A program made the translations under genes and the position numbers. From NCBI GenBank assembly GCA_014383605.1, contig JACNHM010000621.1, forward strand, positions 1 through 10,641: 10,641 nucleotides of DNA, read 5' to 3'. Source of the DNA: Chloroflexota bacterium. Lineage in GTDB: Bacteria > Chloroflexota > Anaerolineae > UBA3071. This document shows, one piece after another, positions 1 through 6,298 of this stretch. Every line of letters starts with the position of its first letter. Position 1 is the first letter of the stretch. The notes under the pieces are model-generated. The model had not been told where the DNA came from. It saw only the letters and a list, made by a program, of their open reading frames with translations, and made no database searches.

Positions 1-60
1 CTGGAGGCGGTGCAAGACGAGGCCGCCACCGCCGCGCGCTTCGTGCGTCAGCACAGGTGA
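1..60 (+). CDS. 3' end of an upstream gene (partial)
   Basis: Frame 1 is open from the first base and ends at TGA 58-60. It gives 19 residues, rich in Ala and charged residues (LEAVQDEAATAARFVRQHR), which read as the end of a helix. Nothing in this tail identifies a family. The codons favour G or C in third position, as in the neighbouring genes, so a real C-terminus is plausible. The start lies outside the window. Confidence 0.5.
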   Translation: MEAVQDEAATAARFVRQHR

Positions 61-113
61 GCAAAACCTGGCTGTCCTGACATTCCTAACGTGCTACCCT
101 GTTGACTCAGAGC

Positions 114-153
114 CCAATCTACCAATCTACCGACCTACCAATCTATCAACCCT
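114..153. repeat. Octamer tandem array CCAATCTA, five units, upstream of pepF
   Basis: Five consecutive 8-base units read CCAATCTA (114-121), CCAATCTA (122-129), CCGACCTA (130-137), CCAATCTA (138-145) and a degenerate TCAACCCT (146-153). The array ends just before the Shine-Dalgarno sequence of the peptidase gene. It is one of several short-unit arrays in the spacers of this window. A TTGACT at 102-107 lies upstream, but no good -10 follows it inside the array. Confidence 0.85.
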
Positions 154-166
154 CGGAGGAACGTGA

Positions 167-1975
167 ATGACTGCATCGCAGAACACCCTGCCCCACTGGG
201 ACATGACCCCCGTCTATCCCAGCCTGGAAGCGGTGGAATTCGAGACCGGCTTTCAAGCCGCCGTCCAGGCCATTGACCAACTGGTGGCCCTGTTCGACGA
301 GCACCACATCGGCCTGCGGGAACCCGCCCCGCTCGACGCGGCGACGGTGCACAGCTTCGAAACGGTGATCGAGCGCTTCAACACCGTGCTGGAGGAAACG
401 CACACCCTGGGTGCCTACATCGCCAGCTTCGTCACCACCAACACCCGCAACGAGCTGGCTCAGGCCAGGTACAGCGAGTATCAGCAACACACGATGAAGC
501 TCTCCCTGCTGGACACCCGCTTCACCGCCTGGATCGGCTCCCTGGACGTCGCAGCCCTCATCGAGCGCTCCGCACTGGCCCGCGAGCACGCCTTCATGCT
601 GCGCAAAGCCAAGGAGGAGGCCACCCACCTGATGTCCCCGGCGGAAGAAGCGCTGGCCACCGAGCTGAACCTGACCGGCGGCACTGCCTGGGGCAAGCTG
701 CACAGCAACTTCACCTCGCAACTGCTGGTCACCCTGGAACTGGACGGCGAGGAGCAAACGCTGCCCATGAGCGCCGTGCGCAACCTGGCCCACGACCCCG
801 ACCGCCAGGTGCGCCGCCGCGCCTACGAGGCCGAGGTCGCCACCTGGCAGAGCGTCGAGACGCCCCTCGCCGCAGCCATGAACAGCATCAAGGGCGAGGT
901 AAACGTTTTGGCCAGACGGCGGGGATGGGACTCTCCTCTGGATGCTATGTTGTTCGTAAACAACATGGACCGCCAGACGCTGGACGCCATGATGGAAGCG
1001 GCGTACGAATCGTTCCCCGACTTCCGACGCTACCTGCGGGCCAAGGCCCGCGCCCTGGGCCTGCACGCCCTGGCCTGGTATGACATGTTCGCCCCCGTGG
1101 GAGAGGGTGTCAGGGAATGGCCGTACGAAGAGGCGGCGCAGTTCATCGTCGAGCAGTTCGGCACCTTCTCGCCCAAGCTGCGGGGACTGGCCGAGCGGGC
1201 CTTCGGCGAGCGCTGGATAGACGCCGAGCCCCGCCCCGGCAAAGTGGACGGCGCCTTCTGCATGTGGCTGCGCGACGACGAGTCGCGCGTGCTCTCCAAC
1301 TACAAAGCCGTCTACGGCGGCCTGAGCACGCTGGCCCACGAGCTGGGGCACGCCTATCACAACCTCAACCTGGCCTCGCGCACGGTGCTGCAGCGGCAGA
1401 CCCCCATGACCCTGGCCGAAACGGCCAGCATCTTCTGCCAGACCATCGTGCGGCAGGCGGCGCTGCGTAAAGCCGACCTGCAGGAGCAGATCACCATCCT
1501 GGAAGCCTCCCTGCAGAACGCTTGCCAGGTGGTGGTGGACATCACCAGCCGCTTCATCTTCGAGCAAAACGTCTTCGAGAAACGGAAGCAAAGGGAACTG
1601 TCGGCGGCGGAGTTGAAGAACCTGATGCTGGACGGGCAACGCCAGACCTACGGCGATGGGCTGGACGCCGACACCTACCACGCCTACATGTGGGCCCTGA
1701 AACCGCACTACTACAGCACGGGCCGCTCCTTCTACAACTACCCTTACATGTTCGGGCTGCTCTTCGGACTGGGACTCTATGCCCGCTACCAGGACGATCC
1801 CGAGACGTTCAAAGCCAGCTACGATGACCTGCTCTCCTCGACGGGGATGGGCAATGCGGCGGAGCTGGCCGCCCGCTTCGGCATAGACATCCGCACGCCC
1901 CACTTCTGGCGATCCAGCCTGCACGTCATCCGCGCCGACATTGACCGCTTCGAAGCGCTGATCGCCCAACAATAG
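167..1975 (+). CDS. pepF: M3 family oligoendopeptidase (PepF-like)
   Basis: This is a 602-residue zinc metallopeptidase that would cleave short peptides in the cytosol, probably in turnover of proteasome or Clp products. The M3 zinc motif HELGH is at residues 391-395, with H391 and H395 as ligands and E392 as catalytic base. The third ligand is probably E418 in LAETAS. The C-terminal region (about 504-530) has the His/Tyr-rich stretch that lines the active site in M3 enzymes. There is no signal peptide, and about 600 residues is normal for the PepF/M3 clade. The ATG at 167 is preceded by GGAGGA at 155-160, which fixes the start. A strong hairpin follows directly after the TAG stop. The family call is firm; the symbol refers to the subfamily and substrate range is not deducible. 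Confidence 0.93.
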   Translation: MTASQNTLPHWDMTPVYPSLEAVEFETGFQAAVQAIDQLVALFDEHHIGLREPAPLDAATVHSFETVIERFNTVLEETHTLGAYIASFVTTNTRNELAQARYSEYQQHTMKLSLLDTRFTAWIGSLDVAALIERSALAREHAFMLRKAKEEATHLMSPAEEALATELNLTGGTAWGKLHSNFTSQLLVTLELDGEEQTLPMSAVRNLAHDPDRQVRRRAYEAEVATWQSVETPLAAAMNSIKGEVNVLARRRGWDSPLDAMLFVNNMDRQTLDAMMEAAYESFPDFRRYLRAKARALGLHALAWYDMFAPVGEGVREWPYEEAAQFIVEQFGTFSPKLRGLAERAFGERWIDAEPRPGKVDGAFCMWLRDDESRVLSNYKAVYGGLSTLAHELGHAYHNLNLASRTVLQRQTPMTLAETASIFCQTIVRQAALRKADLQEQITILEASLQNACQVVVDITSRFIFEQNVFEKRKQRELSAAELKNLMLDGQRQTYGDGLDADTYHAYMWALKPHYYSTGRSFYNYPYMFGLLFGLGLYARYQDDPETFKASYDDLLSSTGMGNAAELAARFGIDIRTPHFWRSSLHVIRADIDRFEALIAQQ

Positions 1976-2013
1976 CAACCACCTGTTGGGGCGCACGCCC
2001 CAACAGGTGGTTG
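1976..2013. terminator. Perfect 17-bp hairpin between pepF and the molybdoenzyme gene
   Basis: Left arm 1976-1992 and right arm 1997-2013 are perfectly complementary over 17 bp around a GCAC loop (18 bp if the loop closes to two bases). It begins on the first base after the pepF stop. No T-run follows on either strand, so it is not a textbook intrinsic terminator. It may stabilise the 3' end of the pepF mRNA, attenuate, or be a REP-like palindrome. The next gene's Shine-Dalgarno (GGAGGAA, 2016-2022) begins three bases beyond it. Confidence 0.75.
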
Positions 2014-2028
2014 TTGGAGGAAGCGCAC

Positions 2029-2865
2029 ATGAGCAGAAGGCACGATGAACTGATCAGCCGCCGGTGGTTCCTGCGCTACGGCGGGCTGGGGCTGCTGGGC
2101 TGGCTGGCGGCGGCCTGCGGTCTGCGCGTGGAGCCGCCGGCGACACCTCTCCCCGGCCCAGTGCCGCCAACGGCCACGGCTGCTCCCAGCCCGCTGCCTC
2201 CACGGCCCACAGCCGTGCCCCCACCCTCGCCCACGCCCACCGTGCGGCGGGTAGCACCGTCTGAGCTGCTGCACAACGAGAACCGGCCTGGTTTCTACAT
2301 CCGCTACGTCAAGCCCTTCCCCCCACCCGACGCCGAAGCCTGGCGGCTCGCCGTGGAAGGGCTGGTGGCCGAGCCGATCACGCTGAGTCTGGACGAGATC
2401 GAGGCGCGGCTGCCGCTCGTCGAGCAGGTCTCGCGCCTGAAGTGTGTGGAGTGCTGGTCGGCCAAGGCGGAGTGGGGCGGTTTCACCTACCAGGCGCTGG
2501 CGGAGCTCGTGCAGCCCCTGTCCGAGGCCACCCACGTCCACATGCAATGCCTGGACGGTTACTGGGAGGTGCTGCCCATCGAGGAATTGGCGCGGCCGCG
2601 GGCCCTTTTCGTCCACCGGATGAACGGCGAGCGGCTGCCTCCGCCCTACGGCTCGCCGCTGCGGCTCATCCTCCCCTGGCTGTATGGCTACAAGGGAGCC
2701 AAGGCCATCGCCACATTGGAATTCAAGGCCGAGGGAGGCCGCGGCTACTGGTCCACCGTGGCCGCCTATTCCCCAGAAGGCGTCATCCAACCCGGCTTTG
2801 ACCATCCCTTGGATCTCGAAGACAAGTCGCGCCAGATCGAAGGCGGGGAAATCACGGATTACTGA
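2029..2865 (+). CDS. Tat-exported MsrP/sulfite-oxidase-like molybdopterin oxidoreductase, probable lipoprotein
   Basis: A 278-residue protein. Residues 10-16, SRRWFLR, match the twin-arginine motif; a hydrophobic segment follows and ends in LAAAC with Cys30 as a candidate lipidation site, so it is likely folded in the cytosol and anchored outside. Residues about 35-72 form a Pro/Thr-rich linker. From about 95 to 260 comes the oxidoreductase molybdopterin-binding fold: KCVECWSAKAEWGGF resembles RCVEAWSM of E. coli MsrP, making Cys139 the predicted molybdenum ligand. PWLYGYKGAK (216-225) is also typical. The C-terminal dimerisation domain of true sulfite oxidases is absent. I chose ATG 2029 because GGAGGAA lies seven bases upstream; an in-frame TTG at 2011 falls within the hairpin. 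The MsrP heme-membrane partner MsrQ is not nearby. Substrate unknown; repair of oxidised methionine is only one possibility. Confidence 0.88.
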   Translation: MSRRHDELISRRWFLRYGGLGLLGWLAAACGLRVEPPATPLPGPVPPTATAAPSPLPPRPTAVPPPSPTPTVRRVAPSELLHNENRPGFYIRYVKPFPPPDAEAWRLAVEGLVAEPITLSLDEIEARLPLVEQVSRLKCVECWSAKAEWGGFTYQALAELVQPLSEATHVHMQCLDGYWEVLPIEELARPRALFVHRMNGERLPPPYGSPLRLILPWLYGYKGAKAIATLEFKAEGGRGYWSTVAAYSPEGVIQPGFDHPLDLEDKSRQIEGGEITDY

Positions 2866-2877
2866 TCACCATCACGA
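2851..2877. repeat. Degenerate ATCACGG-type heptamer run over the molybdoenzyme stop codon
   Basis: The run reads ATCACGG, ATTACTG, ATCACCA, TCACGAG, an approximate 7-base periodicity related to the reverse complement of the GTGATCC units at 9594-9635. The TGA stop of the preceding gene (2863-2865) lies inside it. It is weaker than the other arrays and could be chance. Confidence 0.35.
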
Positions 2878-2928
2878 GCTCCGCATGAGATTTTCAGGTT
2901 TAGAGATCGCGATTGTAAGGTTCGAGAT

Positions 2929-2957
2929 TTGACAAATCCCTCAACGCGCGCTAATAT
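2929..2957 (+). promoter_or_regulatory. Sigma70-type promoter for arsR
   Basis: A perfect -35 TTGACA (2929-2934) is followed after 17 bases by TAATAT (2952-2957). The predicted start of transcription, near 2964, lies inside the AT-rich operator-like box at 2957-2980, as expected for an autorepressed ArsR gene. The leader to ATG 3000 is about 36 bases. Confidence 0.7.
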
Positions 2958-2980
2958 ATAGATGTATTGAAAAATATCTA
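2957..2980. promoter_or_regulatory. Candidate ArsR operator, box A
   Basis: The box reads TATAGATGTATTGAAA, then AATATCTA. Its flanks form an imperfect dyad: ATATATAGAT before and ATCTATGCATAT after. A closely related box (3349-3370) precedes arsM, sharing TATAGA, TATT, AAA and a final TAT-TA at nearly the same spacing. Shared boxes at both genes of an arsR-arsM pair suggest binding by the encoded repressor. This is inferred from sequence only. Confidence 0.5.
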
Positions 2981-2999
2981 TGCATATAGCGTGAGTGTA

Positions 3000-3299
3000 A
3001 TGTCTGACCAATGTGTTGACTTCTGCAAAGCCCTGTGCGACAGCACCAGGCAGCGAATACTGGAGATGCTCCGAGAGCGAGAGATGTACGTGGGCGAGAT
3101 CGCCGAAGCCTTCAAACTATCTCAGCCTAGCATCTCCCACCACTTGAATATATTGAAAAACGCCAAGGTGGTGAGAAGCCGTAAGGAAGGCAAGCAGGTA
3201 TACTATTCCCTCAACCGGGAGAACATACAGGAATGCTGTGGCATGTTGATGGCCAAATTCATCCCTGAAATGTCCTGTACCGTTGAACAAGAACCCTGA
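3000..3299 (+). CDS. arsR: ArsR/SmtB family metalloregulator
   Basis: A 99-residue winged-helix repressor that probably binds its own promoter and lets go on binding trivalent arsenic. The recognition helix region LSQPSISHHLNILKNAKVV (about 40-58) and the wing RKEGKQVYYSL (61-71) are typical. The As(III) site of E. coli ArsR (CxC at the start of the DNA-binding domain) is missing: the equivalent stretch reads YVGEIAEAF. Cysteines occur instead at C5, C9 and C13 near the N-terminus and as C79-C80 plus C93 at the C-terminus. The latter recalls C-terminal sites in some ArsR proteins such as that of Acidithiobacillus ferrooxidans. I chose ATG 3000 because it follows the predicted promoter; GTG 2991 is possible, and TTG 2967 would lie almost at the transcription start. 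Base composition is more AT-rich than the flanks, consistent with transfer. Confidence 0.9.
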   Translation: MSDQCVDFCKALCDSTRQRILEMLREREMYVGEIAEAFKLSQPSISHHLNILKNAKVVRSRKEGKQVYYSLNRENIQECCGMLMAKFIPEMSCTVEQEP

Positions 3300-3324
3300 G
3301 CGCCGGTGAGAAAGGTTACTGGTC

Positions 3325-3370
3325 TTGGGGCTCTTTCTTGGGACAATGTATAGACATATTCAAATATTTA
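3325..3370 (+). promoter_or_regulatory. Candidate arsM promoter with operator box B
   Basis: A possible -35 TTGGGG (3325-3330) lies 18 bases before TATAGA (3349-3354). The latter begins the 22-base box TATAGACATATTCAAA + TATTTA (3349-3370), which matches box A upstream of arsR. CAAATATTT within it resembles the half-site core of CadC/ArsR-type operators. The -35 is weak, so arsM may also be read from the arsR promoter. Confidence 0.45.
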
Positions 3371-3408
3371 AGTTTGTGAACAAAAGCAGAAGAAAGGAGC
3401 AACAGAAA

Positions 3409-4272
3409 ATGGCAGGCGAAACTAGAGTCAAGGAGAGAGTGCGCGAGCGGTACGGCGAGATAGCCGCCCAGTTCGTAGAGACAGGGGGAGCGGCGAGTTG
3501 TTGTCCGCCCCAGCAGGCCAGTTGCTGTCCACCGCAGCAAGCCAGTTGCTGTGGCCCCAACCAGACCGACGTGGCCCGGCTCACCCATGCCATGCGGCTC
3601 TACTCGGTCCAGGAACTGACCGACCTCCCGGAAAGCGTGACCGACATGGCATTAGGCTGCGGCAACCCTACAGCCATCGCCGGACTTAAGCCGGGCGAGG
3701 TGGTGCTGGACCTGGGCAGCGGTGGCGGCATAGATTGTTTCCTGGCGGCGCGCCAGGTTGGCCCCCAAGGGAGCGTCATCGGCCTGGACATGACGCCGGA
3801 GATGATCAGGCTGGCCCGTCAGAACGCCAAAAAGGTAGGAGCCACCAACGTCGAGTTCCGCTATGGCGAGATGGAGGACATGCCTCTCTCCAACGAAGCA
3901 GTGGACGTCATCATCTCCAACTGCGTCATCAACCTGTCTCCGGACAAAGATAAGGTCTTCTCTGAGGCCTATCGTGTCCTCAGACCCGGAGGACGTTTGG
4001 CCGTTTCCGACATCGTGACCTACGGCCCGCTACCGGAGGCCGTGCGCAGCAGCGTCGAGGCCTGGGCTGGCTGCGTGGCCGGGGCATTAGACGAGACGGC
4101 CTACCTGGACAAGATGGGGCAAGCAGGTTTCACCGACATCGAGGTCACGGCACGCAGCTTTGCCGAGATAGAACAATGGGCTGAGGCAGACGAGGCACAG
4201 GAACAGATTCAGGGTCTGGGTGAACTGCGAGGCAAGGTAGCCAGCATCAAAGTCACAGCACACAAGCCGTAG
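3409..4272 (+). CDS. arsM: Arsenite S-adenosylmethionine methyltransferase
   Basis: A 287-residue class I methyltransferase that methylates As(III) to methylated, partly volatile arsenicals using S-adenosylmethionine. SAM motif I is [12 protein letters not shown] (99-110), with D127 in VIGLDMT closing the cofactor pocket. Conserved arsenic-binding cysteines are recognisable: C84 in GCGNP, C172 in SNCVINL and C222 in GCVAGA. The N-terminus carries three Cys pairs (C31-32, C39-40, C47-48) in a near-perfect repeat SCCPPQQA, encoded by a 24-base tandem repeat at 3496-3560. ATG 3409 is supported by AAAGGAG at 3393-3399. It lies 109 bases after arsR in the same direction, so induction by arsenic through ArsR is likely. 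No arsenite efflux gene (arsB, acr3) or arsenate reductase is present in the window. Confidence 0.95.
   Translation: MAGETRVKERVRERYGEIAAQFVETGGAASCCPPQQASCCPPQQASCCGPNQTDVARLTHAMRLYSVQELTDLPESVTDMALGCGNPTAIAGLKPGEVVLDLGSGGGIDCFLAARQVGPQGSVIGLDMTPEMIRLARQNAKKVGATNVEFRYGEMEDMPLSNEAVDVIISNCVINLSPDKDKVFSEAYRVLRPGGRLAVSDIVTYGPLPEAVRSSVEAWAGCVAGALDETAYLDKMGQAGFTDIEVTARSFAEIEQWAEADEAQEQIQGLGELRGKVASIKVTAHKP
3496..3560 (+). repeat. In-frame 24-base tandem repeat in arsM (Cys-Cys module)
   Basis: Units at 3496-3519 and 3520-3543, plus a partial third from 3544, each begin AGTTGYTGT and encode [16 protein letters not shown] and SCCGPNQ. The two full units differ at only a few mostly silent positions. 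Being a multiple of three, the repeat can expand or contract without breaking the frame. Confidence 0.9.
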
Positions 4273-4326
4273 CTGGCTCAGATACACAAGGGAGAAAGAA
4301 CCAGCAATTCGGAGCGCGAAAGACGA

Positions 4327-4369
4327 CATGACCTCGGTCATGAACACTTCAGCAAATTGGTGGTATGAT
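4327..4369 (+). promoter_or_regulatory. Promoter with 16-base palindrome upstream of the CBS-domain gene
   Basis: CATGACC (4327-4333) and GGTCATG (4336-4342) form a perfect 7-bp dyad around two bases. It abuts and slightly overlaps a candidate -35 TGAACA (4341-4346), which lies 17 bases before TATGAT (4364-4369). The dyad is placed where a repressor or activator would bind. No matching regulator gene is recognised nearby. Confidence 0.5.
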
Positions 4370-4442
4370 GGTGACAAGGTGAAGGCTGTGCAGTGCCCTC
4401 GCCTGGACCAACATCTCCCGAGGATGGTCAGGAGAGCCTGCC

Positions 4443-4754
4443 ATGTGCGTGGCAGACATCATGATCGCCAATCCCATCACGGTATCCCCAGCCAACTCCA
4501 TCGGCACGGCCGTCAGGCGCATGCGAGCGAGCGGCTGCCTCTGCCTGCCTGTGGTCGAAGGGGACCGGCTGGTGGGCATCGTCACCGATCACGAGCTGAG
4601 CCGGGCAGCCAACTTGCCGCTGGTGGCCCGCTCTGTCACACGACCCGCCTCCGGAACCTGGGCCTCTTGCAAGACTTGGTTCACTCGCTCGGCCAATGCC
4701 GCGTCGCCAGGCAAGGCGTGCTCTTCGATCACGGCGCTGAGAATGATTTGGTAG
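4443..4754 (+). pseudogene. Truncated CBS-domain protein gene
   Basis: The ATG at 4443 has a good Shine-Dalgarno (AGGAGAG, 4430-4436). Residues about 3-56 make one CBS motif: VADIMIANPITVSPANSIG, then RMRASGCLCLPVVEG and DRLVGIVTDHELSRA. CBS domains normally work in pairs that bind adenosine nucleotides, and such proteins commonly have two. Here similarity stops near residue 62-65 (about 4630-4637). The remaining frame to TAG 4752-4754 has a Ser/Trp/Lys composition unlike a CBS protein, and no other plus-strand frame restores a second CBS. The same DNA reads as a plausible protein on the minus strand. I infer that the gene lost its 3' half by rearrangement. A short single-CBS product of 103 residues could still be made, since start, ribosome site and promoter look intact. 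Confidence 0.6.
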
Positions 4755-4790
4755 ACTGCCTTTTCGACCACCGTTTGCGTGGTGCATGAG
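4637..4790 (-). pseudogene. Minus-strand coding remnant of unknown family
   Basis: On the minus strand this stretch is open and reads as an amphipathic helical protein: TVVEKAVYQIILSAVIEE, then HALPGDAALAERVNQVLQEA, then QVPEAGRVTERA. Codon choice is similar to the real genes. No convincing start exists: the open frame extends upstream only into a hairpin (first ATG at 4846-4844), and it runs downstream into antisense of the CBS coding sequence. I do not recognise the family. It is best seen as a fragment joined to the truncated CBS gene. An accidental antisense frame cannot be excluded. Confidence 0.3.
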
Positions 4791-4872
4791 TAAGTTAGGC
4801 GTAGCCTGGCCCCTTGTGGGCGTTTTGGGACGGCAAAAACGGGCACAAGGCCCTACGCTACACCTTAACTTG
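4791..4872. repeat. Long imperfect hairpin (about 36-bp stem)
   Basis: Arms 4791-4826 and 4836-4872 pair around a 9-base loop. Clear paired blocks are CGTTTT/AAAACG, CCTTGTG/CACAAGG, GTAGC/GCTAC (with GTAG-C on the other side) and TAAGTTAGG/CCTTAACTTG with one bulged T. About three quarters of positions pair. It lies 18 bases beyond the mtaD stop and beside the broken CBS region. No T-run follows either arm. It could act as an RNA 3'-end structure for mtaD or be a non-autonomous palindromic element. Confidence 0.75.
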
Positions 4873-4890
4873 ATGACATTGACGGACCAC

Positions 4891-6216
4891 CTATCCCTTA
4901 TACTGGCGCACGATCTGCAGTTCGCTGCCCACCATGCGCAAGGCCCGCCGCTCGGCCTCGTGCCGGATGCGCTCCTCGTCCAGGGTCAGCAGCTCGCGGT
5001 CGCGCATCAGCCAGCGGCCGGCGACCATGACGTCGCTGACGTCCGGCGATTTGGCGGCGTAGAGCACGTTGGACACCAGGTCGTGCCGCGGCCAGAGGTG
5101 CGGTCTGTCGAAGTCGAACAGGATGAGGTCGGCGGCGCGGCCGGGCGCCAGCACGCCGCTTTCAGGAAAGCCGCAGGCCCGCGCGCCGTTACGCGTGGCC
5201 ATGCGCAGCGCCAGATCGCCGGGCAATGCCTCCGGGTCTCGCCGGTCGTGCTTCTGCAGCAGCGAGGCCAGGCGCGCTTCCTCCAGCATGTCCAGGTCGT
5301 TGTTGGAGGCCGCGCCATCAGTGCCCAGGGCCACGTTGACGCCATGTTCCAGGAGTTGCGGCACCGGCGTGGTGCCCATGCCCAATTTCATGTGACAGTT
5401 GGGACATTGCACCGCGTGCACGGCCCGCTGGGCCAGGATCTCCTGCATCTCCCATTCCTGCAGGTAGATGCAGTGGGCGGCGATGGTGGGCACGTTGAAG
5501 ATGCCGTTGGCTTCCAGCAGCGCCGCCGGCGTGCGGTCGTAGCGCGCCAACGAATTGTCCACCTGCTCCTGCGATTCGGAGAGGTGGATGTGGATGCCCA
5601 CGCCCAGGCGGGCGGCCACCGCCGCCGTGCGGGCCAGGAACTGGGGTGAGCAGACGTAGGGCGAATGCGGGCCCAGCATGGTGCGGATGCGGCCATCGGC
5701 CGCGCCCTGCCAGCGTTGCACGAAGTCCACTGTGCCCGGCAGGTCGGTGCCGATCTCACCCTCTTCCAGGCCGAAGACACACCAGGCCAGCGTGGCCCGC
5801 AGCCCGCTTTCCTCCACCACCTTGGCCACCTGATCCATCCAGAAGTAGTGGTCGGCGAAGCCCACCGTGCCGGAGCGGATCATCTCCGCCGCCGCCAGCG
5901 CCGCGCCCCAGGTGACGTCCTCCTCTTCCAGCGCCGATTCCGCCACCCAGATGCGCTCGTTGAACCAGCGGTCGAGGGGCAGATCGTCGGCCCAGCCGCG
6001 CACCAGGGTCATCGCCGCGTGGGTGTGGGCGTTGAAGAAGCCGGGCATGGCCACGTGATTGTGGCCGTCCACCGTCTCGTCGGGCAGGAAATCGGCAGGG
6101 GCCTGGCCCACAGCCACGATGCGGCCGTCGGCGATGGCCAGCTCAACGCGCCGCAGCACCGTCCCCTGTTCATCGAGGGTGATGATATCCACGTCGCGGA
6201 TCAGAATCTTGGGCAT
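4891..6216 (-). CDS. mtaD: 5-methylthioadenosine/S-adenosylhomocysteine deaminase (MtaD-like amidohydrolase)
   Basis: A 441-residue metal-dependent deaminase of the amidohydrolase superfamily, expected to convert 5'-methylthioadenosine and S-adenosylhomocysteine to the inosyl forms in methionine/SAM recycling. The metal motif NAHTHAAMTLVRGWADD places H64 and H66. GPHSPY (H184) and HIHLSES (H211, E214) follow. AAHC contains H248, and ALGTDGAASNNDLDM contains the catalytic D300; this last block is highly characteristic of MtaD/SAH deaminases. Length matches the family. The start at 6216 is supported by AGGAG six bases upstream on the minus strand. It has its own promoter (6275-6247) and no same-strand partner in the window. 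Related enzymes deaminate other adenosine derivatives, so substrate is inferred from family. Its product SAH link to ArsM (a SAM user) is probably coincidental. Confidence 0.92.
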   Translation of the reverse strand: MPKILIRDVDIITLDEQGTVLRRVELAIADGRIVAVGQAPADFLPDETVDGHNHVAMPGFFNAHTHAAMTLVRGWADDLPLDRWFNERIWVAESALEEEDVTWGAALAAAEMIRSGTVGFADHYFWMDQVAKVVEESGLRATLAWCVFGLEEGEIGTDLPGTVDFVQRWQGAADGRIRTMLGPHSPYVCSPQFLARTAAVAARLGVGIHIHLSESQEQVDNSLARYDRTPAALLEANGIFNVPTIAAHCIYLQEWEMQEILAQRAVHAVQCPNCHMKLGMGTTPVPQLLEHGVNVALGTDGAASNNDLDMLEEARLASLLQKHDRRDPEALPGDLALRMATRNGARACGFPESGVLAPGRAADLILFDFDRPHLWPRHDLVSNVLYAAKSPDVSDVMVAGRWLMRDRELLTLDEERIRHEAERRALRMVGSELQIVRQYKG

Positions 6217-6246
6217 AGCATTCTCCTGGTCGTAAGGGATGCGCTC

Positions 6247-6275
6247 ATTATAGCATGGGCCATAGGCACAGCCAA
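6247..6275 (-). promoter_or_regulatory. mtaD promoter (minus strand)
   Basis: On the minus strand, TTGGCT (6275-6270) is followed after exactly 17 bases by a perfect TATAAT (6252-6247). Predicted transcription begins about 24 bases before the mtaD ATG. It is divergent from the slipin promoter at 6299-6327. Confidence 0.75.
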
Positions 6276-6298
6276 AACCCCAGGGGCGGTCGGATTAC

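Noticed and set aside
102..130. Promoter for pepF based on TTGACT
   Set aside because: No acceptable -10 element occurs at 16-18 bases; the octamer array fills that position.
146..1996. Minus-strand open frame of 616 codons opposite the peptidase gene
   Set aside because: It mirrors the whole M3 peptidase gene, has Val/Gly/Gln-rich low-complexity composition and no motif. It is the usual antisense open frame of GC-rich codon bias.
2442..2801. Alternative plus-strand frames inside the molybdoenzyme gene
   Set aside because: They have Arg/Ala/Pro-rich composition, no motif, and lie inside a gene with a clear Mo-ligand motif.
2967..2999. Upstream TTG start for arsR
   Set aside because: It lies almost on the predicted transcription start and within the operator-like box. 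ATG 3000 gives the normal ArsR N-terminus.
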